From: CAYVCG01 sp964449985
GTDB taxonomy: Bacteria > Bacillota > Clostridia > Lachnospirales > WRAX01
Reading direction: 5' to 3'
NCBI GenBank assembly: GCA_964449985.1
Contig: CAYVCG010000024.1
Coordinates: 1 to 28,987, forward strand
DNA: 28,987 nt
The translations under genes and the position numbers were made by a program. Shown here piece by piece: positions 8,445-15,041 of the stretch. Numbering within the stretch: position 1 is the stretch's first letter; each line of letters opens with the position of its first letter. A model generated the notes under the pieces. It worked only from the letters and a program-made list of their open reading frames with translations, did no database searches and was not told where the DNA came from.

Positions 8445-10070
8445 TTATTCCTCCCCTGCGGCGTTAACTACGGCAGTGACATTAATTTCTTGTCCATCGG
8501 AAACAAAGGTTTGCCCTTTAGTAATAACTTGATCGCTTTCTGATAACCCGGAGAGTATTTCGATATTTTTACCGTCTGATATACCTGTTGTTACGATAAC
8601 CTTTTTTGCTTTTCCGTTATCATTTATATAAACGTATTGGTCTTTATCGCTTTTCAAAACGGCATTAATAGGAAGAATAATGGTGTTGTTGCTTTCTTCT
8701 AAAGTCATAAGCACCTCGGCAAACATGCCGGATTTTATCCTACCGTCTAAATTAGGCACTTCTATAGTAACAGGATAAGTGTTTGTCTGGTCAGTTGATG
8801 GGCTAATCGTTTTTATTGTACCGATAAAAGGTTCAGCCTGAAGCGTCGTTATAGTAACAGGAACCTGATCACCCACAGCTATAGAGTTTATAATAAGCTC
8901 GGAAACCTTAACGTTTACCTTAACTGCGTTGGAATCAATAATTGTATACGCCGGGGTTTGCTGAGATGTAAACTCGTCGTTATTAACGCCCTTTGTGCTA
9001 ATAAATCCGGACATAGGCGCTGTAACAGATGTGTTTTTAAGCTTCTCTTGAGATATTTCCAAACTAATCCTCGCAGAATCTAGTTGAGTCTGAGCAGTTT
9101 TCACGACCTGTTGAGCGGTTTCTTGGTTTTCTTGAACAATTTTACCCTCAGCAAGCCCAAGAGTCTTTTGCGCTTGTCTAAGAGCTGTTTCTGCTTGCTC
9201 CACGCCAATTTGTGCTTGCGCTTTTGCGTTTACGGCTGTGTTGTATCCTGATTTTGCTTGGGTAAGCGTGTTATTGGCCGCGGTAAGGCCGTTTTTAGCC
9301 TGCTCATAGCTGTTTTTAGCAGCAGTAAGGCCGTTGTTTGCCTGCTCTAATCCAGCGACAGCTTGATTATAAGCATTTTCTGCAGAATCATAAGCACTTT
9401 TGGAAGCTACTCCGGAGTTATATAAAACCTTATAGTTTTCAAATGTGGTTGTAGCGTTATCCAGAGCTCGTTGAGCATTGTTAACGGCAACCTGAGAATT
9501 ATCTATAGAAACCTGGGCGTTTTCTAATGTCATTTGAGCGTTGTCCACAGCAACCTGAGCATTGTCTATGGAAACCTGAGCATTTTTAATGGCCGTATCT
9601 GCATCATCAAGCTTTACTCTCGCCGTATCAATCTGTCTTTGATAATTTTCCACGCCGGTTTGTTGCTGTATAATTTGAGATTCATATTGGCCACCAGTTA
9701 CCTTTGAAAGCCCTGATTGAGCATTGATTACAGCTTGCTCCGCCTGATTAAGTGCTATTGTTTGCTGTTTAATCAGGTTATTAATATCCTCCTCGTCGAG
9801 AATGTATAGGACATCACCTTCATTCACATATTCTCCGACGTTAAAGAATGTTTGTTTTACCTTTTCCGGTGTTTTAGAACTGACTGTAACAGAATCATAA
9901 GGCTTTATTTGGCCGACAAAGACCATTTCGTTTTGTATACTTGTTAAGCCAACGTTTGTAACCTCGACGGCTGTTGCTGGGGCTTTCTCGACAGGGGCCT
10001 GAGGTGAACAGCCCGCCATGAAAAACGACAACACCAAGAGACAAATGGCAATGTTTTTAATCTTAATCAT
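8445..10070 (-). CDS. Efflux periplasmic-adaptor lipoprotein (membrane fusion protein, HlyD/AcrA-like)
   Basis: This 541-residue protein is the adaptor of the neighbouring RND pump. A lipobox (FFMAGC, Cys21) anchors it to the outer face of the membrane. After a first half-lipoyl and beta-barrel part (about residues 35-95), a very long alpha-helical hairpin runs from about residue 95 to 345. It is rich in Ala, Gln and Asn heptads. The second half-lipoyl strand begins at 'TSVTAPMSGFISTK' (about 347-360). A beta-barrel and membrane-proximal domain finish the protein. The hairpin contains near-perfect tandem heptads at residues 163-204. AGGAGTG precedes the ATG. It lies 4 bases after tetR and 2 bases before the pump gene. 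Adaptor hairpins in Gram-negatives dock to TolC; in a single-membrane Firmicute no such partner is expected, so the hairpin probably spans the wall. No outer-membrane gene is visible. Confidence 0.9.
   Translation of the reverse strand: MIKIKNIAICLLVLSFFMAGCSPQAPVEKAPATAVEVTNVGLTSIQNEMVFVGQIKPYDSVTVSSKTPEKVKQTFFNVGEYVNEGDVLYILDEEDINNLIKQQTIALNQAEQAVINAQSGLSKVTGGQYESQIIQQQTGVENYQRQIDTARVKLDDADTAIKNAQVSIDNAQVAVDNAQMTLENAQVSIDNSQVAVNNAQRALDNATTTFENYKVLYNSGVASKSAYDSAENAYNQAVAGLEQANNGLTAAKNSYEQAKNGLTAANNTLTQAKSGYNTAVNAKAQAQIGVEQAETALRQAQKTLGLAEGKIVQENQETAQQVVKTAQTQLDSARISLEISQEKLKNTSVTAPMSGFISTKGVNNDEFTSQQTPAYTIIDSNAVKVNVKVSELIINSIAVGDQVPVTITTLQAEPFIGTIKTISPSTDQTNTYPVTIEVPNLDGRIKSGMFAEVLMTLEESNNTIILPINAVLKSDKDQYVYINDNGKAKKVIVTTGISDGKNIEILSGLSESDQVITKGQTFVSDGQEINVTAVVNAAGEE
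9459..9584 (-). repeat. Tandem heptad-coding repeats within the adaptor coiled coil
   Basis: Residues 163-204 of the adaptor read as six consecutive heptads: NAQVSID, NAQVAVD, NAQMTLE, NAQVSID, NSQVAVN, NAQRALD. The first three and last three form two related 63-base units. This is an in-frame expansion of the helical hairpin. It is not CRISPR or an independent element. Confidence 0.8.
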
Positions 10071-10074
10071 AGTA

Positions 10075-10750
10075 TCACTCCTGTTTTATATTTGTTTCTG
10101 TTTTGTACAATCCATACTTTAGGATATGCATAAGTTTTTCTATTTTAAAAAAAGCTTCCTCCGCGTGTTTTATCATCTGGTCTTCCGACACGGATTGGCT
10201 TGAGCATTCGCAAGTGCATAAAGGTGTTTTAATACCTTTTCGGATGTTTTTCAAAAGCTGCATATTATGATATTGCATAAACATCATCATAAAATGCATA
10301 ATAAGCTCTTTATCAGAAGGGTCTTTAAACATGGAAAAATCCAAATCCTTTAGAAAGATACCCTGTATAAAAGAGCCGAATTGTTTAAATATGTCATACA
10401 CGTCCTTATATTTGTCAATTTGCGGGAGGGATGATGTGCTCTCTATGAGCATATTCATATAATAGTTTTCTTTTACTAAGCGCAGCCTGGCTCGCGCAAC
10501 CTTCAAAAGCCTATCAAAAATATCTTTTTCTTTCATGCATTCAAGATCCATAATCTGCTGTTTAAATGTTTCTAGCGAAAATATAACACATTCCTTATAT
10601 AGGTTCATTTTGTTTGTGAAATAATGGAATATCAATCCTTTNNNNNNNNNNNNNNNNNNNNNNNNNNNNNNNNNNNNNNNNNNNNNNNNNNNNNNNNNNN
10701 NNNNNNNNNNNNNNNNNNNNNNNNNNNNNNNNNNNNNNNNNGTTGAACAC
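10075..10750 (-). CDS. TetR/AcrR-family transcriptional regulator (interrupted by assembly gap)
   Basis: This is the likely repressor of the efflux operon it heads. After the gap the protein resumes at 'KGLIFHYFTNKMNLYKECV', the end of the recognition helix region and the first helix after the DNA-binding domain of TetR proteins. About 180 further residues form the ligand-binding domain, with a Cys-containing 'CTCECSS' stretch. The helix-turn-helix itself is hidden in the 10642-10741 gap. The likely start is GTG at 10750, because AAAAGGGGG (10770-10761) lies 10 bases before it; the reading frame across the gap cannot be verified since the gap length is nominal. Two palindromes overlap its promoter. 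It ends 4 bases before the adaptor gene, so repressor, adaptor and pump form one autoregulated transcript. Confidence 0.85.
10642..10741. other. Assembly gap (100 N) inside tetR
   Basis: The gap hides the DNA-binding helices of the TetR regulator. Its true length is unknown. The likely N-terminus and the C-terminal part are in different frames if exactly 100 bases are assumed. Confidence 0.95.
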
Positions 10751-10797
10751 AGGCCAAAAGCCCCCTTTTGAACCTGCATTCAAGGACATGATACAAA

Positions 10798-10813
10798 TTG
10801 ACTTGAAAGTCAA
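10798..10813. promoter_or_regulatory. Operator-like palindrome 1 (TetR site)
   Basis: The palindrome has arms TTGACTT and AAGTCAA around a 2-base centre. It lies just downstream of the -10 element of the tetR promoter and shares both 7-base arms with the second palindrome at 10831-10848. Confidence 0.75.
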
Positions 10814-10818
10814 GACTT

Positions 10819-10847
10819 ATAATACTATGCATTGACTTAAAAGTCAA
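10819..10847 (-). promoter_or_regulatory. Consensus sigma-A promoter of the tetR efflux operon
   Basis: On the minus strand TTGACT (10847-10842) and TATTAT (10824-10819) are separated by exactly 17 bases, a near-consensus vegetative promoter. The -35 hexamer lies inside one operator-like palindrome and the other follows the -10, an arrangement suited to repression by the product of the first gene. Confidence 0.82.
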
Positions 10848-10848
10848 T
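10831..10848. promoter_or_regulatory. Operator-like palindrome 2 (TetR site)
   Basis: This is an 18-base perfect palindrome, ATTGACTT followed by AAAAGTCAAT, covering the -35 element. Its centre is 34 bases from that of palindrome 1. Two copies with the same arms at one promoter strongly suggest binding sites for the adjacent TetR protein. Confidence 0.78.
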
Positions 10849-10875
10849 AACTATTTTAAAAATTTTTCTATATAG

Positions 10876-11712
10876 TTATTTGTTGTCGTAATCCTCCAAA
10901 AAACTATGTTTGACTCCGTTTTTATTATATCCAACAATCGCTCCGAGATGAACGTTTTGAACACTTCTGAATATATTATGCTCAATAAAGGGGCTGGTCT
11001 GACGGAATTTTGCTATAAGTTGCTTCATTTCATTGCGCTTTGCGCCGCCTTCATCTGGTTTTCTATTTTGCAGACTTTCCGTCATTTTGCAGGCGCAGTT
11101 TATAAACTGTAACTCGTGATAATCTTTCCATGCTATTATGCTTTCCTCTTTTATAAGATAAAGAGGACGAATAAGCTCCATACCTTCAAAGTTGGTGCTG
11201 TGCAGTTTTGGCATCATTGTTTTTATCTCGCCACCATATAACATACTCAGCAGTATTGTTTCGATAACATCGTCAAAATGGTGCCCCAGTGCAATTTTAT
11301 TGCAGCCCAAATCCTTTGCTTTATTATACAAAAAGCCTCTGCGCATTCTTGCGCATAAGTAGCATGGGCCGCCTTCTTCAAGGCTTGTTACTATCTCAAA
11401 AATCTGGGATTCGAATATCTTTATAGGAACGTTTAAAAGCTTTGCGTTTTCCTCTATTATTCGGCGGTTTAGCGGGTTATACCCCGGATCCATAACAAGA
11501 AACTCTGCCTCAAAAGGTATTTTGCCATGGCGCATAAGCTCTTGTATGCATTTTGCTAAGAGCATAGAGTCTTTTCCGCCGGAGATACAAACGGCGATTT
11601 TATCCCCTTCTTTTATTAATTCATAATCTTTTATAGCTCGTATAAATCTGCTCCAAATTTCTTTCCTGTATTTTTTTATTATAGTATTTTCGACCTGTTT
11701 ATATTTTTCCAT
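10876..11712 (-). CDS. TtcA-like tRNA 2-thiocytidine synthetase (PP-loop ATPase)
   Basis: This is predicted to activate a cytidine of tRNA (C32 in the TtcA family) with ATP and replace its oxygen by sulfur, using an Fe-S cluster. The 278-residue protein has the PP-loop SGGKDS at residues 44-49, a Cys pair in 'PCYLCARMRRG' (Cys117, Cys120) and later Cys206/Cys208 in 'INCACKM'. Three Cys of this arrangement bind the cluster in TtcA. 'ALGHHFDDVIETIL' (about 141-154) is the second conserved ATP-pyrophosphatase motif. GGAG precedes the ATG by 8 bases. It follows ung by 35 bases with no obvious terminator between, so the two are probably one transcript. The broader family also contains proteins with other targets, so the exact nucleotide modified is inferred from homology. 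Confidence 0.85.
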   Translation of the reverse strand: MEKYKQVENTIIKKYRKEIWSRFIRAIKDYELIKEGDKIAVCISGGKDSMLLAKCIQELMRHGKIPFEAEFLVMDPGYNPLNRRIIEENAKLLNVPIKIFESQIFEIVTSLEEGGPCYLCARMRRGFLYNKAKDLGCNKIALGHHFDDVIETILLSMLYGGEIKTMMPKLHSTNFEGMELIRPLYLIKEESIIAWKDYHELQFINCACKMTESLQNRKPDEGGAKRNEMKQLIAKFRQTSPFIEHNIFRSVQNVHLGAIVGYNKNGVKHSFLEDYDNK

Positions 11713-11747
11713 AAATTTACTCCGTTTAATCTAAATTTGTTATGTAA

Positions 11748-12419
11748 TTATATATTTTCTATTTGCCAATCTATTTCGGGCAGATTATATCTTTTCAAAA
11801 ATACGTTCGCTTTTGAAAAATGTCTGCTTCCAAAAAATCTTCCGCCTGCAAGCGGGCTCGGGTGTGCTGCGGTTAGAACAAGGTGTTTTGGGTCTGTTAT
11901 AAGGCTTGCCTTTTCTTGGGCATCTTTACCCCATAGCATAAAAACAACAGGTGTTTCCTTTTCATTCAGTTTTTTTATAATGGCTGTTGTAAATAGCTCC
12001 CAGCCCATTTTTGAATGGGACTTGCTTTGCCCGGCACGCACTGTCAAGACTGCATTGAGCAGCATAACGCCTTGCTTTGCCCATTTAACCAGACAGCCGT
12101 TATTCGGTATGTAGCAGCCCACATCTTCTTGCAGCTCTTTAAATATATTTTTAAGCGATGGAGGAATTTTCGCGGAGGGTTGGACGGAAAATGCCAGGCC
12201 ATGAGCCTCATTTGGGTTTATATATGGGTCTTGACCGAGTATGACAACGTTGGTTTTACTAAGTGGCGTAAATTTTAGTGCATTAAATATATCGTTCATA
12301 GGCGGGAATATGCGTTTGCAACTGTATTCCGTTTTTAAAAACTCTCTTAGATTTAGATAATAATCTTTTTTTGTTTCATGGTTTAAAAACTCATCCCAGT
12401 CGTTGTTTAGTGGTTTCAT
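11748..12419 (-). CDS. ung: Uracil-DNA glycosylase, family 1
   Basis: This enzyme removes uracil from DNA as the first step of base-excision repair. The 223-residue protein is of standard length and keeps the key residues at almost the same numbers as E. coli Ung: Asp64 and Tyr66 in 'LGQDPY', Asn122 in 'LLNAVLTV', His186 and Leu190 in 'AHPSPL'. One deviation is Ile67 where the motif is normally GQDPYH, followed by 'NPNEAHGLAFSV'. AGGAGG ends 8 bases before the ATG. It is the first gene of a pair with the ttcA-like gene and has its own likely promoter at 12459-12487. Confidence 0.95.
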   Translation of the reverse strand: MKPLNNDWDEFLNHETKKDYYLNLREFLKTEYSCKRIFPPMNDIFNALKFTPLSKTNVVILGQDPYINPNEAHGLAFSVQPSAKIPPSLKNIFKELQEDVGCYIPNNGCLVKWAKQGVMLLNAVLTVRAGQSKSHSKMGWELFTTAIIKKLNEKETPVVFMLWGKDAQEKASLITDPKHLVLTAAHPSPLAGGRFFGSRHFSKANVFLKRYNLPEIDWQIENI

Positions 12420-12458
12420 TGATTAGGCCTCCTTTTTAGTTTGTTTGGTGGTATAAAT

Positions 12459-12487
12459 ATAATAGTCTTGATTTGTTTAAAACACAA
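12459..12487 (-). promoter_or_regulatory. Likely promoter of ung
   Basis: On the minus strand TTGTGT (12487-12482) and TATTAT (12464-12459) are 17 bases apart and lie 40 bases before the ung start. The -10 is good and the -35 partial. Confidence 0.5.
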
Positions 12488-12505
12488 TAGGATAGAGCAG
12501 AGAGA

Positions 12506-12679
12506 ATGTTAAGGACGATAAAAAATTCTCTACAAAAACCTTCTGTGCATTTCGATGAAATTATCGGTGATTTGCTGCGCTTGTTGCAAATTATAGATAA
12601 GTACGATGGATGTATGGGCAAATTTACTATTAATCCAGTTTTTTTTATCCGCTTTTGCATAGATTGCCGCGTCTATTAA
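12506..12679 (+). CDS. Small hypothetical open frame (57 residues), doubtful
   Basis: An ATG-started frame of 57 codons lies in the 409-base space between the divergent ung and HD-domain genes. It reads plausibly as protein in its middle part ('FDEIIGDLLRLLQIIDKYDG'), but has only a weak purine stretch upstream, no recognised family, and no homologue I can name. It could be a remnant of a degraded gene. The rest of this intergenic space holds only the two promoters listed. Confidence 0.2.
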   Translation: MLRTIKNSLQKPSVHFDEIIGDLLRLLQIIDKYDGCMGKFTINPVFFIRFCIDCRVY

Positions 12680-12733
12680 TAAATTAATGGCTGTTTTTAC
12701 AATAATTTAGCAGTTGCAGTAAGACAAAAACTA

Positions 12734-12762
12734 TTGATTATTAAAAAAGGTTTCAGTATAAT
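12734..12762 (+). promoter_or_regulatory. Promoter of the HD-ccdA-thioredoxin operon
   Basis: TTGATT (12734-12739) and a perfect TATAAT (12757-12762) are separated by 17 bases, about 66 bases before the HD-domain gene. Confidence 0.7.
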
Positions 12763-12828
12763 TATGGTCATAAATTATAAAAAGCAATCGCTTTTGCGGT
12801 TCACAGAGAATGGGGAATATGGCATTTA

Positions 12829-13359
12829 ATGAGCAAGATTTTATTTTCGAGAACAAGGCTTGATAGTTATGAGACTAATAGAGAAAAAGAGTTTAATGAA
12901 TGTATTTCTGATTTGCTTGAGCTTAAAGACGTTAAAAGGCTCGACGAGTTTAGCCAACACTGCAATACGAGCAGATTGCAGCATTCTGTAAATGTTGCGT
13001 ATTATAGCTATTTATTCAGTAGATTTCTGGGATACAACTATCGTTCTTCAGCGAGGGCGGGGTTGCTTCATGATTTGTTTTTGTATGACTGGCGTTCCGA
13101 AAAGATGGAGCAAAGCCATGCTTTTGCGCATCCTAAGGTAGCCTTGGAAACAGCAAGAAAAAACACTGACTTAACTGCAATGGAGGAAGACGCTATTGCA
13201 AAGCATATGTGGCCATTGTGTAAATCTAGGCCAAGATATATGGAATCTCTGGTGGTTTGTATTGCTGATAAATATTGCTGCACATGTGAGGTTTTAACCG
13301 CAGGCGCAAGGAAGGTTCGTGGAAAAGCAAAGCGGATTGCGAATTTATTTGCTGCATAA
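12829..13359 (+). CDS. HD-domain phosphohydrolase
   Basis: This 176-residue metal-dependent hydrolase belongs to the HD superfamily. The metal-binding set is visible: His52 ('LQHSVNVAYYS'), the His81-Asp82 doublet ('GLLHDLF'), His101 ('FAHPKVALETAR'), His126 ('AKHMWPL') and Asp147 ('VCIADKYC'). The spacing is typical of small stand-alone HD proteins annotated as phosphohydrolases; the substrate (nucleotide, phosphate ester or other) cannot be told. The first in-frame ATG is used; the ribosome site, GGGG about 13 bases upstream, is poorly spaced. It begins a plus-strand operon with ccdA 12 bases downstream and a thioredoxin-like gene after that. The link between the HD enzyme and thiol redox is not explained by known biology I can cite. 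Confidence 0.8.
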   Translation: MSKILFSRTRLDSYETNREKEFNECISDLLELKDVKRLDEFSQHCNTSRLQHSVNVAYYSYLFSRFLGYNYRSSARAGLLHDLFLYDWRSEKMEQSHAFAHPKVALETARKNTDLTAMEEDAIAKHMWPLCKSRPRYMESLVVCIADKYCCTCEVLTAGARKVRGKAKRIANLFAA

Positions 13360-13371
13360 GGATGAGGTGTT

Positions 13372-14049
13372 ATGGATTATTTAGCTGCTTTTTTCGGCGG
13401 GGTCACTACGTTTATTTCGCCTTGTATTCTGCCTATGTTGCCTATTTATTTTGTATATTTTGCAGGTGGTTCGGCGCCTGATGCTAATAAGCGCGGCAGC
13501 TCAGTAATAAACTCAATCGGTTTTGTTTTGGGTTTTTCTGTTGTCTTCATTATTTTAGGCGTTGCAGCCGGGGCGGCAGGAAGGTTTTTGCGGGAGTATT
13601 CATCTGCCATTAATATTGTTAGCGGGGCCTTAATGATTCTGTTTGGGCTGAATTATATGAATGTTTTGCGCATACCGCTATTAAACAGGTCGCTGGAAAT
13701 CGATCACAAAATCAAGATTACGGGGATTTTCTCCGCTTTCTTGTTTGGTATTGTTTTTTCCTTGGGATGGACGCCATGCGTAGGCGCTTTCCTTGGATCT
13801 ATTCTTCTGTTAGCTGCTGATAGCAAAAGTATGTTGAGGGGGGTATCCTTGCTCGCTGTTTATTCTATTGGGCTTGGTATTCCGTTTATTGTTTCGGCAT
13901 GGCTTGTTGATGGGCTTTCTTCCGTATTTAGTTTTATAAAAAGGCATTACAGGGTTATTAATACGATTTGTGGAACTATGCTTGTGTTGATCGGGTTGCT
14001 TATGATGTTTGGATATTGGCGGCTTGTCTTATCGTTACTAACATTCTAA
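13372..14049 (+). CDS. ccdA: CcdA-type thiol:disulfide transmembrane transporter
   Basis: This 225-residue polytopic membrane protein of the CcdA/DsbD-beta family passes electrons from cytoplasmic thioredoxin to an extracytoplasmic thioredoxin-like protein. About six membrane helices are visible. The two conserved redox cysteines are Cys18 in 'ISPCILPMLP' and Cys136 in 'GWTPCVGAFLG', each preceded by Pro as in the family. It lies 12 bases after the HD-domain gene, and an AAGGAGG overlapping its own stop codon serves the thioredoxin-like gene that follows, its expected partner. No cytochrome c maturation genes lie nearby, so the pair more likely serves general extracytoplasmic thiol reduction or spore-related redox than cytochrome c assembly. 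Confidence 0.9.
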   Translation: MDYLAAFFGGVTTFISPCILPMLPIYFVYFAGGSAPDANKRGSSVINSIGFVLGFSVVFIILGVAAGAAGRFLREYSSAINIVSGALMILFGLNYMNVLRIPLLNRSLEIDHKIKITGIFSAFLFGIVFSLGWTPCVGAFLGSILLLAADSKSMLRGVSLLAVYSIGLGIPFIVSAWLVDGLSSVFSFIKRHYRVINTICGTMLVLIGLLMMFGYWRLVLSLLTF

Positions 14050-14058
14050 GGAGGATGC

Positions 14059-14158
14059 NNNNNNNNNNNNNNNNNNNNNNNNNNNNNNNNNNNNNNNNNN
14101 NNNNNNNNNNNNNNNNNNNNNNNNNNNNNNNNNNNNNNNNNNNNNNNNNNNNNNNNNN
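14059..14158. other. Assembly gap (100 N) at the start of the thioredoxin-like gene
   Basis: The gap removes the N-terminus and probable CxxC site of the thioredoxin-like gene. Nominal 100 bases would encode only about 33 residues, fewer than the signal or anchor plus thioredoxin core before the first visible residue, so the real missing segment is probably longer. Confidence 0.9.
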
Positions 14159-14452
14159 GAGCTTCCGGATTTTCAGGAAGTTTTTGATGAATACAGCGAT
14201 GAAGTCGAGTTTATGATGGTGGACATGATTGATCCGTATCAGGAAACTATAGAAACCGCGAAGGATTTTATAACTGAGAATGGATACACGTTTAACGTAT
14301 ATTTTGATTCTGATGGGGATGCATCATATACTTATGGCATAGCAAGCATTCCTTGCACAGCGTTTATTGATAAAGATGGTTATATAGTAAACGGTTTCGT
14401 TGGCATGATAGATAGAGCGACGATTGATGAAAATATTGCTTTGATTAAATGA
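14159..14452 (+). CDS. TlpA/ResA-like thioredoxin-fold protein, C-terminal part
   Basis: This is the last 97 residues of an extracytoplasmic thioredoxin-like protein; the beginning is lost in the gap. The visible part opens at 'ELPDFQEVFDEYSDEV', which follows directly after the WCxxC site in TlpA-type proteins. It contains 'GIASIPCTAFIDKDGYI', with the cis-Pro loop and the strand that follows the active site; most TlpA proteins have Thr after this Pro, here Cys. The ribosome site AAGGAGG (14048-14054) lies before the gap. As the direct downstream neighbour of ccdA it is the probable acceptor of electrons from it. Confidence 0.78.
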   Translation, partial: ELPDFQEVFDEYSDEVEFMMVDMIDPYQETIETAKDFITENGYTFNVYFDSDGDASYTYGIASIPCTAFIDKDGYIVNGFVGMIDRATIDENIALIK

Positions 14453-14503
14453 TTGAATAAAAAGGTTCTCTGCAAGGGCTTTATTATTTGGGTTGTGGTA
14501 TTT

Positions 14504-14986
14504 ATGGAATTACGCCAACGAAAACCGAACCGATTAAAGGATTATGATTACAGCCAAAATGGTGCGTATTTTGTAACAATATGTACCAAAGGAAGGCAGG
14601 AAATGTTGTGGCATGTAGGGGCGCGCATTGCGCGTCCGCAAGATAATGTTCCGTTATCTGAATATGGGATTATCATAAATAATGCTATTGTGGAAATACC
14701 AAAACATTATCCAACGGTTTTGGTGGACAAATATGTTATTATGCCTAATCATATACATATGATTTTGAGGTTGTCAAATGACAGAGGACGCGCAATGCGC
14801 GCCCCTACAATATCAACCGTAATCAATCAAATGAAAGGTTACATTACTAAACAAATTGGGTTCTCAATATGGCAAAAACTATTTCATGACCACATTATCC
14901 GAAACGAACAGGAGTATAGGGAAATTTGGCAATACATTGACGAAAATTCTATAAAATGGGAAGAAGATTGTTTCTACACAAAATAA
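14504..14986 (+). CDS. REP-associated tyrosine transposase (RAYT, Y1_Tnp/IS200-like)
   Basis: This single-strand DNA transposase-like protein of 160 residues belongs to the RAYT branch of the IS200/IS605 family. It has the typical N-terminus 'MELRQRKPNRLKDYDYSQNG' followed by 'AYFVTICT', the metal-binding HxH in 'YVIMPNHIHMIL' (about residues 81-92), and a C-terminal helix with 'GFSIWQKLFHDHIIRNEQEY', where one Tyr is the likely nucleophile. The start chosen is ATG 14504, where family similarity begins; an upstream extension to 14453 has no similarity to the family. The coding sequence contains a perfect 24-base inverted repeat pair with GC-rich palindromic cores, far richer in GC than its surroundings. 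It sits between the redox operon and a terminator with no terminal repeats, as is usual for domesticated RAYTs. Confidence 0.9.
   Translation: MELRQRKPNRLKDYDYSQNGAYFVTICTKGRQEMLWHVGARIARPQDNVPLSEYGIIINNAIVEIPKHYPTVLVDKYVIMPNHIHMILRLSNDRGRAMRAPTISTVINQMKGYITKQIGFSIWQKLFHDHIIRNEQEYREIWQYIDENSIKWEEDCFYTK
14614..14637. repeat. REP-like palindromic unit, left copy, inside RAYT gene
   Basis: This 24-base segment, from TGTAGGGG through GCGCGCATTGCGCG to TCC, is the exact inverse of 14786-14809. Its core is itself nearly palindromic. In the protein it encodes the 'GARIARP' segment. Confidence 0.85.
14786..14809. repeat. REP-like palindromic unit, right copy, inside RAYT gene
   Basis: This is the exact inverted copy of 14614-14637, 148 bases further on, encoding 'GRAMRAPT'. 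A shorter form of the core (12 bases) recurs at 25947-25958. Confidence 0.85.
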
Positions 14987-15000
14987 AACTTGGCCAAGCA

Positions 15001-15034
15001 AAAGCGACTGAACAAATCTGTTCAGCCGCTTTTT
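15001..15034. terminator. Terminator after the RAYT gene, possibly bidirectional
   Basis: AAGCGACTGAACA and TGTTCAGCCGCTT form a stem of about 13 pairs with a 4-base loop and T tracts on both strands. It lies between the convergent RAYT and AEC-transporter genes and can serve both. The one imperfect pair is A-C on the plus strand and G-U on the minus strand, so it is slightly stronger for the minus strand. Confidence 0.8.
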
Positions 15035-15041
15035 AATGGAT

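Noticed and set aside
9459..9584. Regular repeats that could suggest a CRISPR array
   Set aside because: There are no spacers; the period is 21 bases in frame and encodes coiled-coil heptads of the adaptor protein.
5293..10750. A new type of tripartite system
   Set aside because: The tetR-adaptor-RND order is a standard efflux operon; only the adaptor repeats and the operators are notable.
12436..12660. Minus-strand open frame of 74 codons upstream of ung
   Set aside because: It overlaps the likely ung promoter, has no ribosome site and no recognisable protein features.
13968..14216. Open frame running from the end of ccdA across the gap
   Set aside because: It is out of frame with both ccdA and the thioredoxin-like gene and exists only because N are read as sense codons.
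14453..14503. Upstream extension of the RAYT start to 14453
   Set aside because: The 17 extra residues are hydrophobic and unlike the family N-terminus; similarity begins at Met 14504.
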